Source: Paraburkholderia sp. HP33-1 (GTDB taxonomy: Bacteria; Pseudomonadota; Gammaproteobacteria; Burkholderiales; Burkholderiaceae). Taken from it: a stretch of 64,000 bases of DNA. The stretch lies in assembly GCF_021390595.1 (NCBI RefSeq), contig NZ_JAJEJR010000003.1, forward strand, positions 806,001 through 870,000. The letters are read 5' to 3'. Under the pieces are notes generated by a model. It was not told the origin of the DNA. It saw only the letters and a list, made by a program, of their open reading frames with translations, and ran no database searches. Positions 17,817 to 26,748 of the stretch are shown piece after piece. Each line of letters opens with the position of its first letter. Position 1 is the first letter of the stretch. A program made the position numbers and the translations under genes.

Positions 17817-19570
17817 GCGATGAGCGAGCAAGCCGCATGCGCGGGCCGGCCCGCCGCATGGCCGCGGCGCATCGCGCCGTGCGCAGGCGCCGGGTCATTG
17901 TGGCGCTCGCGGCGTGGCTACCGGCGTGGGCGCCGGAACTGCATGCGCAAGTGAGTCCGAACCTGAGCCCAGGCGCGCTTCCGAATGCCGGAAGCGTGTT
18001 GCGCGAACAGCAACAGCAGATTCCGCCGCCACCACCGGCCGGCATCCAATTGCAGATCGCGCCGCAAAGGACGCCGGTTCCGTCCGGGCAGCCGGGCGGG
18101 ATTCGCTTTGCGGTGAGCGGTTTCGAATTGAGCGGCAACACGGTCATCGCCACCTCGACGCTGCTCGCGCTGGTCCAGGATGAAACCGGTCCAGCGCGCT
18201 CGCTCGACGACCTCGACGCCGCCGCCGCGCGCATCACCGCGTACTACCGCGCGCATGGCTATCTGGTTGCGCAGGCCTACGTGCCGCCGCAGGAAATCGC
18301 CAACGGCGTGGTGCGGATCGCGATCGCCGAAGGCCACTACGGCGAGATCCGCATCGTCAATCAGTCGCGCACGCGCGACGCGGTGCTGGCGCGTTTCGCG
18401 TCGGCGGCGCGGCTGGGCGACGTGCTTGACGAACAGCGTCTCGAACGCGCGACGCTACTGATGCAGGATGCGAGCGGCACCACCGGCGCGAAGGCTGTGG
18501 TGTCCTCGGGTGCGGCGCCCGGCACGTCGGATCTAGCTTTCGAGATTCCGGCCGCGCCGCCGCTGGCCGGCAGCGTGCAGATCGATAACTACGGCGAATC
18601 GAGCACCGGCACTGCGCGCCTGGTCGGCGCGCTGCAATGGAACAATCCGCTGGGATTCGGCGATCGACTTACCGCGCGCGCGCTGACTTCGGTAACCGGC
18701 CAGACCTATGGCGACGTGGACTACACCGTCCCGCTCGGCGGTAGCGGCCTGGCGTGGGGCGTCGGCTACGCGCGCTCCACTTACGTGGTCGGCGGCCAGT
18801 TCAGCTCTCTCGACGCGCACGGCAGCGCGAATGTCGTGTCGACCTTTTTCGCCTATCCGCTGCTGCGCACGAACGTGGCGAATGTGCTCGTCACGCTCGG
18901 CGTCGATCACAAGATCCTGGCGGACGACCTCGGCGCGTTCGACACAGCCGATGACCGTACCAGCGACGTCGCGCAGCTCAGGCTGTCCGGCAATCTGACC
19001 TCGGCGACAAGCTTCAGCAGCTTCGACGTGAGCGGGCAACAAGGCAATCTGCGCCAACGCAACGCCACGCCGCAAGAGGTCATCGCGCAGACGGCCGGCG
19101 CCTTCAGCAAGTTTGTCTACGCGTTCACCCACACCCAGGCACTGGGCGGCTCGACTCAGCTTTATCTGTCCGTGAACGGGCAGCAGAGCTCCCGCAATCT
19201 CGACTCAGCGGAGCAGATTTCACTCGGCGGCCCGTTTGCGGTTCGCGCGTATGCAACCGGCGTCGGCGCGGTCGACGAAGGCTACGTCGCCACGCTGGAA
19301 TTGCGGCAGTCAATCCGGCAGTCGGCCGTGCCTGTGCTCATCACGCTGATCGGCTTTCTGGATACGGGCGATGGCACGTGGGTCGTGCACCCGTACGCGG
19401 CGGGCTCGAATCACGTGAGGCTGTCAGGGGCGGGCGTCGGTGCTTGGCTGAACGCACCGGGCAACTATTCGTTGAAGGTTTCGTATGCGCACACGCTCGG
19501 GTACGTGCCATCCACTGCCGGCGCGGGCCATGCGAACCGCGTCTGGGCCACTCTCGCGAAGTCGTTCTGA
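17813..19570 (+). CDS. TpsB outer-membrane transporter (ShlB/FhaC/HecB family)
   Basis: This is the pore that exports the TpsA protein encoded just upstream. The start at 17813 overlaps the tpsA stop as ATGA. The product of 585 residues has a signal peptide ending near LHA-QV, a Gln/Pro-rich linker (QQQQIPPPPP), a POTRA domain around residues 95-170 (RFAVSGFELSGNTVI and YLVAQAYVPPQEIANGVVRI), and a C-terminal 16-strand beta-barrel with the final Phe typical of outer-membrane proteins (WATLAKSF). The second half carries the conserved LGGPFAVRAY block before the last strands. The length is normal. Confidence 0.93.
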   Translation: MSDERASRMRGPARRMAAAHRAVRRRRVIVALAAWLPAWAPELHAQVSPNLSPGALPNAGSVLREQQQQIPPPPPAGIQLQIAPQRTPVPSGQPGGIRFAVSGFELSGNTVIATSTLLALVQDETGPARSLDDLDAAAARITAYYRAHGYLVAQAYVPPQEIANGVVRIAIAEGHYGEIRIVNQSRTRDAVLARFASAARLGDVLDEQRLERATLLMQDASGTTGAKAVVSSGAAPGTSDLAFEIPAAPPLAGSVQIDNYGESSTGTARLVGALQWNNPLGFGDRLTARALTSVTGQTYGDVDYTVPLGGSGLAWGVGYARSTYVVGGQFSSLDAHGSANVVSTFFAYPLLRTNVANVLVTLGVDHKILADDLGAFDTADDRTSDVAQLRLSGNLTSATSFSSFDVSGQQGNLRQRNATPQEVIAQTAGAFSKFVYAFTHTQALGGSTQLYLSVNGQQSSRNLDSAEQISLGGPFAVRAYATGVGAVDEGYVATLELRQSIRQSAVPVLITLIGFLDTGDGTWVVHPYAAGSNHVRLSGAGVGAWLNAPGNYSLKVSYAHTLGYVPSTAGAGHANRVWATLAKSF

Positions 19571-19594
19571 CGCGGGGCACATGGAGACAGTCGC

Positions 19595-20287
19595 GTGAGA
19601 CTCTTCCTTCCCAATCGGCGCAACCGGCGCACTCGAGCGGGTCCGTTCGCCGCCCCACTGCGAGCGCGGAGCGCGTGCCTTGGCCTCGGGTTCTGGTTGG
19701 TCTGCGCAACGGCCGCGGCCGCCAGCGTGGCCAATGTCACGGCGCTGGTGGGCAGTGTCGCGATTCAGTCTGCCAGCGGCGCGAAGCGGCTCGCCGCGCT
19801 CGGCACGGAGATCGCCAACGGCGACACCGTCGAAACGGGTGCCGCGTCTGAAGTGGTGATGGTGTTCACGGATCATCAGCGCGTCTACCTGAAGCCGGGT
19901 TCGATATTTCGCGTCGACGAATTCAACTACGCGGCGAACGACGCACGCAAGGACCGCAGCTTCCTGTCGCTGGTCAAAGGCGGGTTGCGTGTGCTCGATG
20001 GTCTCGTCGGCAAAGAGGGCAGTGCGGACAACTACCGGCTGAAGACGCAGACGTCGACCATCGGCATTCGCGGCACCGAGTATTCGGTTACGGATTGCAG
20101 CCCGGCCGTGGATTGCGAAGGCGACCAGATTGTCGTGTACGACGGTCAGATCGTGGTCGCCAATGCCGTCGACAAACGCACTGTGAGCGCCGGAGAAGGA
20201 TTGATCGTGCCGGGCGTGAGCGCGTCGTTCAGGCTCTTGCCTGCCAATCTTGTGACGCCGGTGGTGCCGTCGGCTGCGTGCCGGTGA
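19595..20287 (+). CDS. FecR-domain exported protein
   Basis: The frame opens with GTG at 19595, with GGAGA eight to twelve bases upstream, 24 bases after tpsB. A long basic N-terminus leads into a signal or anchor helix (residues about 28-44), then a FecR-type beta-roll: SVANVTALVGSVAIQS, LAALGTEIANGDTVETG, VYLKPGSIFRVDEF and TSTIGIRGTEYSVT. Proteins with this domain that lack the sigma-factor partner occur near CHASE2 cyclases and secreted adhesins in many proteobacteria and are thought to sense or scaffold at the cell surface. No ECF sigma factor is adjacent here, so a classical FecIR role is unlikely. Function within this operon is not established. Confidence 0.85.
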   Translation: MRLFLPNRRNRRTRAGPFAAPLRARSACLGLGFWLVCATAAAASVANVTALVGSVAIQSASGAKRLAALGTEIANGDTVETGAASEVVMVFTDHQRVYLKPGSIFRVDEFNYAANDARKDRSFLSLVKGGLRVLDGLVGKEGSADNYRLKTQTSTIGIRGTEYSVTDCSPAVDCEGDQIVVYDGQIVVANAVDKRTVSAGEGLIVPGVSASFRLLPANLVTPVVPSAACR

Positions 20288-20342
20288 GCCGCTGCGCGGG
20301 CTGGCGGCGCCGAGCGGCCATCTTATGCTGGAGTGAATCGCA

Positions 20343-22559
20343 ATGGATGTTATGAAGAACGAGGCGCGCCGTCCGTCATCGGCGCAACTGTCGGCGCTGG
20401 GCGTCGATATCGGGGCGGCCTCGCTGGGGGCGGCGCTGACATTGTCGTATGCGGTGGGTTACGGTGCGCTGATTTTCAGCGCGGGTCTCGAACCATGGTT
20501 GCAAATCGGCATGCCGACTGCGCTGGTCAGTTGCGTGGTCTTTGCGCTGGTGATCGCGTTGACCAGTTCGGTACCGTTCATGATCGGCGGCCCGGACTCG
20601 AATCCGGCCGCGCTGCTGGCCGGTCTCGCGCTAGGCATCAGTTCGGAAGTGCGCGCGCGCGGCGGCGACGACGCGGCGGCGCTCGCCACGGTACTGGTAT
20701 CGATTGCGCTCGCCACGCTCACCACCGGTGCGTTGCTCTTCGCACTGGCGCGCTGGAAGCGCGGCAATGCGATTCAGTACGTGCCTTTCCCGGTGGTAGG
20801 CGGCTTCCTGGCCGGCACCGGACTTCTGATTCTCTCCGGTGCGGCTCGTATCGCGACGGGTGTGCCGATCACGCTCGCCACGCTGCCGTTGCTGGCGCAT
20901 CTGCGGTGGCTCACGGTGGCGCCCGCGCTGCTCGTCGGTGTGGGCCTGCTGGTCGTTACCCGGCTGTCGAAGCGCGTGGCGGTGGTGCCAGCGATCATCG
21001 CGTGCGGAATCGCTGTGTTCTACGTGGGCCTGCATGCGTCCGGACTCAGTATCGACGACGCGCGCCGCGCGGGCCTGCTGTTCAGCCCGGAGTCGATTCG
21101 CGATCTGCGACTGCCCGTGACGCAGTTGCGCGAGGTGTGGTTCGGGCCGATCCTGTCACGCGCGACGGAAATTTTGGCGGTCGCGGCCGTCACCGCGATG
21201 ACGATGCTGCTGAACGCGACCAGCATCGGCGTGACGACGTCGCACGACGTGGATTTCAACCGCGAACTGCGCGCCGCGGGCGTCGCGAATCTGCTGGCCG
21301 GCCTGCTGGGCGGCATTGCCGGCTGCCAGTCGATAAGCCGCACCTTGATGAACTGGCGCATGGGCGCGACGACGCGGCGCGCTGGGGTATTGGCCGCGTT
21401 GATGTGCGTGCTACTGATTGGCGGCCTACCGGACGTGATCGCGCTGTTTCCAAAAGCGGTGATGATCGGGCTGCAGATTTACCTCGGCGGTGCTGTGCTG
21501 ATCGAATGGCTGTTCTACGCCTACAAGCGCCTGCCTTGGCACGACTACCTGCTGATCCCAGCGATCATGGCGATCATCGCGGGCTACGGCATCGTCGCGG
21601 GCGTCGTGCTGGGCGTGGTCGCCGCATGCCTGCTGTTCGTGGTGCGCTATGGCCGCGTGAACTGCATTCGCGCCGAGTTCAACGGCAGCAGCCAGCGCTC
21701 GCGCGTCGAACGCACGATCGAACAGAACGGGTTGCTCGATCAGCAGGCTCGCTATCTCTATGGGATCGGCCTGCAAGGTTTTCTCTTTTTCGGCACCGCT
21801 TATTCGATCCTGACGCATATCCGCGCGCGCATTGAAACGAAGGGTGCGCACCGGCCGCCGGATGCGCCCAAGGTGCGTTATGTGCTGGTGGATTTTGGCC
21901 GGGTCCATGGTGTCGACGCGTCCAGCACGGCGAGTTTCGTGCGGCTTCGCGAGGCCTGCGCGCGCGAAGGCGCGCAACTGGTGCTGACTGGCCTGCCGCC
22001 GACCCTGCATGAGTGGTTTCGCAAAAGCGGCATTCTGACCGAAGGTGCGCGCGAATTCGCGAGCCTCGATCTCGGCCTTGAATGGATCGAGGATCAGATG
22101 CTGGCAAATGCGCAAGGCGCGCCCGCATCGCTCGCCGACTCCGGCCGGGTTGCGAACCTGCCTGACGGTTTGAGCGCACTGCGTCCGCACTTTGAACGCA
22201 TCACGCTTCGCGCGGGCGAATGCCTGTTCCGTCAGATGGATCCTGGCGACGCCGTGTACTTCGTCAACTCCGGCCGTGTGATGGTCGCGCTCACGTTGGA
22301 CGATGGCGGGTCCATTCGGCTGCGCAGTTTCGGCGCAGGCACGATTGTCGGCGAAATGGCCGTCTACACGGGATCGCGCCGCAGCGCCGATGTGGTCGCC
22401 GAGGTACCGACGGTCGTCGAGCGGTTCACGCTCGCGACCCTCAAACGGCTCGAAACCGATGATCCGGCGCTGGCCGCGCAGTTTCACGCGTTCGTGGTGC
22501 GCGTGCTGGCGGCGCGTCTGGTCGTCGCGAACGAGCAGATCCGCGCCGCCGCGTATTAG
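20343..22559 (+). CDS. SulP-family anion transporter with STAS and cyclic-nucleotide-binding domains
   Basis: A 738-residue fusion. Residues about 15-440 form the multi-helix SulP transport core (bicarbonate, sulfate and related anions), with GFLAGTGLLI and a later NLLAGLLGGIAGCQSISRT block. Residues about 480-580 are a STAS domain with VRYVLVDFGRVHGVDASSTA. Residues about 612-730 are a cyclic-nucleotide-binding domain with the phosphate-binding cassette VGEMAVYTGSRRSADV, which keeps the Gly-Glu pair and the Arg that grips the cyclic phosphate. The gene lies 11 bases upstream of an adenylate cyclase gene, so direct control of transport by locally made cAMP is likely but not shown. GGAG precedes the ATG by nine bases. 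Confidence 0.9.
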   Translation: MDVMKNEARRPSSAQLSALGVDIGAASLGAALTLSYAVGYGALIFSAGLEPWLQIGMPTALVSCVVFALVIALTSSVPFMIGGPDSNPAALLAGLALGISSEVRARGGDDAAALATVLVSIALATLTTGALLFALARWKRGNAIQYVPFPVVGGFLAGTGLLILSGAARIATGVPITLATLPLLAHLRWLTVAPALLVGVGLLVVTRLSKRVAVVPAIIACGIAVFYVGLHASGLSIDDARRAGLLFSPESIRDLRLPVTQLREVWFGPILSRATEILAVAAVTAMTMLLNATSIGVTTSHDVDFNRELRAAGVANLLAGLLGGIAGCQSISRTLMNWRMGATTRRAGVLAALMCVLLIGGLPDVIALFPKAVMIGLQIYLGGAVLIEWLFYAYKRLPWHDYLLIPAIMAIIAGYGIVAGVVLGVVAACLLFVVRYGRVNCIRAEFNGSSQRSRVERTIEQNGLLDQQARYLYGIGLQGFLFFGTAYSILTHIRARIETKGAHRPPDAPKVRYVLVDFGRVHGVDASSTASFVRLREACAREGAQLVLTGLPPTLHEWFRKSGILTEGAREFASLDLGLEWIEDQMLANAQGAPASLADSGRVANLPDGLSALRPHFERITLRAGECLFRQMDPGDAVYFVNSGRVMVALTLDDGGSIRLRSFGAGTIVGEMAVYTGSRRSADVVAEVPTVVERFTLATLKRLETDDPALAAQFHAFVVRVLAARLVVANEQIRAAAY

Positions 22560-22570
22560 GCGAGGTGGTC

Positions 22571-24793
22571 ATGAAACGGTATGGATTGCGCTACGTAGCC
22601 AGCCTCGTCATCGTTCTCGCGCTGTGCGGGCAGGCGCTGCATCGTTACACCGTGCGCTTCATCGATTCGCTTGACGCGATGATCTACGACGCGCAAGTGC
22701 GGCTGCTGATGCCGCGCACCGTCGACTCGCGGATTGTGATTCTCGACATCGACGAAGCGAGTCTCGCGCAACTGGGCCGCTGGCCGTGGGACAGGGCGCG
22801 CATTGCCACGCTGGTCGAGCGGCTGTTCGAGCAAGATGGCGCTGCGGTGCTCGGCTTCGATATCGTCTTCGCCGAAGCGGACGACAGTTCGGGGCTGCCG
22901 TTGCTGAACCGCCTGAGCCGCGACGAACTGCGCGGCGACCCGGCGTTCCAGCGTGTCATGAGCGGCCTGTCGAGCGTGCTCGATTACGACGGGCGCCTTG
23001 CGCGCTCGCTGCGGGGGCATGCTGTCGTGCTCGGCTATTACTTCGCGAACCAGGCGAGCAGCTCCGGAGCCATACCGGCGCCCGCGCTGCCCGCCACCGC
23101 GTTTGGCGTCCATCCGATGACGCTGTTCGACTGGAGCAGCCACGGCGGCAACCTGGCGCCCCTGCAGACAGCCGCGCGGCGCGGCGGTTTTTTCAATCCG
23201 GTGATCGATTTCGACGGCGCGGTACGGCGCGTGCCGCTCGTCACCGAATATCAGGGCGGCATTTACGAGGCGCTGTCGCTCGCGGTCGTGCGCGCGCTGT
23301 GGAACGACGCGGCGCTCTCGCCCGTTTTCGCCGACGCGGACGATCCCGATTCCACGTTGTCGGCCATCTCGCTGCGCTCGCCGCGTGGCCCAGTCTCGAT
23401 TCCGGTCGACGAAAACGGCGCGGCGCTCGTGCCCTGGCGCGGTGTGCAACGTAGTTTTCCTTACTATTCCGTCGCGGACGTGCTGGCGGGACGCATTCCC
23501 GAGGGCGCACTGCGCGGCAAGATTGTGCTGCTCGGCACGACCGCGCCGGGCCTCGTCGATCAGCGCACTACGCCGGTCGGCGAGGTGTATCCGGGTGTCG
23601 AGGTGCACGCGAATCTGATCGCGGGCATGCTCGACGGCACGATCCTGTCGCGGCCCGCCTCGAGCGGCGCGCTCGAGGCAATCGCGCTGCTCGTGACCGG
23701 TGCCTTGATGAGCTTCGCGTGGCCGTGGAGGATGCCCGGACGCGCGACGTTGCTGAGCGCGCTTACGGCGCTCGCCGTGGTGGGCGCCGACATCGCGCTG
23801 TGGCGCTACGGTTCCTGGGTGCTGCCGATCGCCTCGCTGCTGATTGCGATCGGCACCTTGTTCGTGCTGAACATGTCTTACGCGTATTTCGTGGAGTCGA
23901 GGGCGAAGCGCAAGTTCGCGAAGCTGTTCGGTCAATACGTGCCCCCCGAACTGGTCGAGGAGATGAGCCGGAATCCGGAAAGCTACAGCATGACCGGCCG
24001 GCGAGCCGAGTTGACCGTGCTGTTCTGCGACGTGCTGGGTTTCACCGCGATTGCCGAAGCATTGGAACCCGAGCAGCTCGCGCTACTGATGAACGAATAC
24101 CTCGGCCCGATGACCGCGGCGATCCGCCGGCAGCGCGGCACGCTCGACAAATACATGGGCGACGCGATCATGGCATTCTGGGGCGCGCCCGTCGACGACA
24201 GCGAGCACGCGCACCATGCCGTCACCGCCGCGCTCGATATGCGCGCGGCGCTCGTCGAGTTGAACAGCACGCTGGAGGCGCGAGGCTGGCCGACGTTATC
24301 GATCGGCATCGGCATCAACACGGGGCCGATGACGGTTGGCGACATGGGTTCGACCGTGCGCAGGGCTTATACGGTGCTCGGCGACGCGGTGAACGTCGCG
24401 GCGCGTCTCGAAGGGCTTACTCGGCATTACAAGGTGGACGTGATCGTCGGCGAGGCGACCCGCGAGCGTGTGAGTGGAGTCGTGTTCCGGGAAATCGACC
24501 GCGTGCGGGTGGCGGGGCGCAATACGCCGGTCGCGCTGTTCGAGCCGCTGATGTCCAGCGAAGCATGGGCGCACGCCAGCGACGCGCGACGCGACGAACT
24601 CGCGCGCTGGCATGCGGTGTTGGAACGCTACCGGCTGCATGACTGGGACGGGGCGGCAGCGCTGCTGGAAGCGCTGATCGCGGACCATCCGCAATGTGGT
24701 CTTTACAGGTTCTACCAGGAGCGCATCATGGCGTTACGGGAGAGTCGGGTGGCCACGGATTGGGATGGCATCACGACTTTCGACACCAAATAG
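22571..24793 (+). CDS. CHASE2-domain class III adenylate cyclase
   Basis: A 740-residue receptor cyclase. An N-terminal anchor helix is followed by an extracytoplasmic CHASE2 domain (residues about 35-360), then three transmembrane helices (about 365-440) and a cytoplasmic cyclase domain (about 475-665). Catalytic residues are complete: metal-binding Asp487 (FCDVLGFT) and Asp531 (MGDAIMAF), adenine-selecting Lys527 and Asp605 (LGDAVN), and the transition-state Asn/Arg in NVAARLE. Lys and Asp at the selector positions predict cAMP rather than cGMP. The ATG at 22571 with GAGG upstream is used instead of the GTG at 22565. CHASE2 ligands are not known in general. Confidence 0.93.
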   Translation: MKRYGLRYVASLVIVLALCGQALHRYTVRFIDSLDAMIYDAQVRLLMPRTVDSRIVILDIDEASLAQLGRWPWDRARIATLVERLFEQDGAAVLGFDIVFAEADDSSGLPLLNRLSRDELRGDPAFQRVMSGLSSVLDYDGRLARSLRGHAVVLGYYFANQASSSGAIPAPALPATAFGVHPMTLFDWSSHGGNLAPLQTAARRGGFFNPVIDFDGAVRRVPLVTEYQGGIYEALSLAVVRALWNDAALSPVFADADDPDSTLSAISLRSPRGPVSIPVDENGAALVPWRGVQRSFPYYSVADVLAGRIPEGALRGKIVLLGTTAPGLVDQRTTPVGEVYPGVEVHANLIAGMLDGTILSRPASSGALEAIALLVTGALMSFAWPWRMPGRATLLSALTALAVVGADIALWRYGSWVLPIASLLIAIGTLFVLNMSYAYFVESRAKRKFAKLFGQYVPPELVEEMSRNPESYSMTGRRAELTVLFCDVLGFTAIAEALEPEQLALLMNEYLGPMTAAIRRQRGTLDKYMGDAIMAFWGAPVDDSEHAHHAVTAALDMRAALVELNSTLEARGWPTLSIGIGINTGPMTVGDMGSTVRRAYTVLGDAVNVAARLEGLTRHYKVDVIVGEATRERVSGVVFREIDRVRVAGRNTPVALFEPLMSSEAWAHASDARRDELARWHAVLERYRLHDWDGAAALLEALIADHPQCGLYRFYQERIMALRESRVATDWDGITTFDTK

Positions 24794-24801
24794 GACGTAG
24801 C

Positions 24802-25569
24802 ATGAAAGTGCGAATTCTCGGCTGTAGCGGTGCCATTTGCGGCGCGGGCGGCGGTACCACGTCGCTGCTGGTGGACGACGACATTCTTATCGACGCGGGC
24901 ACGGGCGTCGGCCAACTGAGCCTGGCCGAGCTGGCGCATATCGATCATGTGTTCATCACGCATTCGCATCTCGATCACATTGCGTTCCTCCCGCTCATGG
25001 TCGACGCGGCCGCCGAATATCGTACGCAGCCGTTGACGGTGCACGCGCCGCAAGTCACGCTCGACATCCTTCACGCGCATCTGTTCAACAATCTGATCTG
25101 GCCGGACTTCACGGTCATCCCGTCGGCCGCGGCGCCGGGCGTGCGGTTTGCCGCGCTCGAGGTCGGACACAGCACGGACCTGCGCGGGCGAAAGCTCACC
25201 GCGCTACCTGCACAGCATGTCGTGCCCGCCGTGGGATATGCGCTGGATAGCGGTGCGGGCAGCCTTGTTTTCAGCGGCGATACGACAACGAATCCGGCGT
25301 TCTGGTCCATTGTCAGCGCGATGCCGCAACTGCGTCATGTGATTGTCGAGACGGCATACCCGGACGCGCATCGCGCGACGGCGATCGCGGCGAAGCACTA
25401 TTGTCCGAGCCTGCTCGCCTCGGATTTGCGTGATGTCTCGTTCGATGCCGAACTGCTGATTTCGCATCTCAAGCCAGTGCACGCGGCGCAGATCATGCAG
25501 GAACTCGACGCCGCGCTGCACCGTTTCGATCCGCATCCCCTCGAAGAGGGAAGGGTGTTCGTGTTGTGA
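24802..25569 (+). CDS. Class II 3',5'-cyclic-nucleotide phosphodiesterase (metallo-beta-lactamase fold)
   Basis: Hydrolyses cyclic nucleotides, most likely cAMP made by the cyclase eight bases upstream. The 255 residues show the metallo-hydrolase centre THSHLDH (His54, His56, Asp58, His59), an early GTGVGQLS turn, HVIVETAYP, and the C-terminal HLKPVH. This arrangement matches the class II PDE family (yeast Pde1, Vibrio CpdP) better than generic beta-lactamase-fold hydrolases. The start at 24802 was taken because the product then begins directly with strand 1 (MKVRILGCSGA); the longer frame overlaps the cyclase. It is the last gene of the operon; about 160 non-coding bases follow before the convergent iclR gene. 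Confidence 0.85.
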   Translation: MKVRILGCSGAICGAGGGTTSLLVDDDILIDAGTGVGQLSLAELAHIDHVFITHSHLDHIAFLPLMVDAAAEYRTQPLTVHAPQVTLDILHAHLFNNLIWPDFTVIPSAAAPGVRFAALEVGHSTDLRGRKLTALPAQHVVPAVGYALDSGAGSLVFSGDTTTNPAFWSIVSAMPQLRHVIVETAYPDAHRATAIAAKHYCPSLLASDLRDVSFDAELLISHLKPVHAAQIMQELDAALHRFDPHPLEEGRVFVL

Positions 25570-25727
25570 GGTCTGTATCCGGGGCAGGTTGGAGTCACTC
25601 AAAGCGCACTCAGTGCATTGATCGGGGATCTCAAACAGGCGCCGGATGAGCAACTGGTACACCGCACCACGCGCAGCGTTCGGCGAAGTCGGTCCTGGTG
25701 TGGGCCCCGCGCGCTGTGATTCCGGTG

Positions 25728-26522
25728 CTACCGCCGCCCGACGAATTTCCGATCCACCGCCACGCCACCAATCTTTTCGCTGATGGACTCCGCGACCCGC
25801 CGTACCATCGGAATCAGAGTTCGTAGTTGCGCTTTGTCGGTGTAGTCGGTCGTCCCCGTGACACTGATTGCCGCGACGATCTGACCGCTGGCATCCCGAA
25901 TGGGCGCCGCCACGCAGCAAATGCTCGGGGCGTCTTCTTCGACGTCAAATGCATAACCGCCCACGGCATACTTGCGCATGGCGGCGAGCCAGGTATCAAG
26001 CGGAACATGCACGTTGCCCCGCTTCGCATCGTATGCGTAGCGGACTCTCCACTTGTCCTCGTTCTCGTCGAGGATCAGGGCCTTGCCCACGCCGGTCGAG
26101 CAGACTGGCTTGCGGCCGCCGATGCGGGAATTGACGCTGATCGGGCGCTGCCCACCAATCTTGTCGAGGTAAATGATCTCGTCGCCGTCGAGTTGGGCGA
26201 GGTGGATGGTGTCCCTGGTCTGCTCGGCCAGTTCTTCCATTCCTGCCCGCGCACTGCGTGTGATATCGGAATCGCGGTAGGCGGCGAAACCGAGCTCCAG
26301 GAGCCGGGCGCCTAGCCGGTAGCCTCGCCGGGGCTCGAATTGAAGGTAGCGGGCCTGCACCAGGGCCGACGCCAGCCGGTGCGTCGTGCTGAACGGCAGG
26401 CCGGTGTGGTCCGCAATGTCCTGCACGGTCTGATAGCCGGCCTCGACGGCGTCGACCACGTCCAGTCCGCGGAAAAGCGTCTGGCTGGAGAGGGTGGGGG
26501 TGGGACGGGAGGTATTGGTCAT
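25728..26522 (-). CDS. IclR-family transcriptional regulator
   Basis: The 264-residue protein has an N-terminal winged helix (residues about 15-75: TLFRGLDVVDAVEAGYQTVQ, HTGLPFSTTHRLASAL) and a C-terminal effector domain (YLDKIGGQRPISVNSRIGG, SICCVAAPIRDASGQIVAAISV). MhpR of E. coli, which controls the mhp genes, is in the same family, and mhpE and mhpF lie directly upstream on the same strand, so control of those genes is a reasonable inference. It is separated from mhpE by about 230 bases that hold a hairpin and a possible small frame. Confidence 0.9.
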   Translation of the reverse strand: MTNTSRPTPTLSSQTLFRGLDVVDAVEAGYQTVQDIADHTGLPFSTTHRLASALVQARYLQFEPRRGYRLGARLLELGFAAYRDSDITRSARAGMEELAEQTRDTIHLAQLDGDEIIYLDKIGGQRPISVNSRIGGRKPVCSTGVGKALILDENEDKWRVRYAYDAKRGNVHVPLDTWLAAMRKYAVGGYAFDVEEDAPSICCVAAPIRDASGQIVAAISVTGTTDYTDKAQLRTLIPMVRRVAESISEKIGGVAVDRKFVGRR

Positions 26523-26588
26523 GCCGATAAGTGTAACGCCGCCGGGGTATTCGGCGGCGCTTTGGCGAGGGTGCTACCGGACGCCGGA

Positions 26589-26684
26589 TCAGTCGTAGAG
26601 GCGCTTTGTGCTGCAGTCCGACTTCCCGTCTACGGCGATCAGCGAGATCCCGCCGCAGCCGATCACAAACAGGCCGCCGTACAT
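26589..26684 (-). other. Possible 31-residue hydrophobic frame
   Basis: An ATG frame gives MYGGLFVIGCGGISLIAVDG and ends STKRLYD, one short membrane-like helix followed by a charged tail. No good ribosome site precedes it. It may be the 3' end of a lost membrane-protein gene or chance. No family is recognised. Confidence 0.25.
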
Positions 26685-26700
26685 CAGGATAATTTTTGCG

Positions 26701-26733
26701 TGACGCCCAAGCGGTTGTCCCGTTGGGGCGTCA
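26701..26733 (-). terminator. Hairpin downstream of mhpE
   Basis: TGACGCCCAA and TTGGGGCGTCA form a stem of about ten pairs with one bulged G and a 12-base loop, 15 bases past the mhpE stop. There is no clean U-run (the downstream text is CGCAAAAATT), so it may slow or protect the mRNA end rather than act as a full intrinsic terminator. Confidence 0.45.
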
Positions 26734-26748
26734 CGGCTATCGGGCAAG

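Noticed and set aside
22556..23935. A 459-codon minus-strand frame inside the cyclase gene
   Set aside because: Arg/Gln/His-rich shadow of a real, fully motif-complete gene; no family match.
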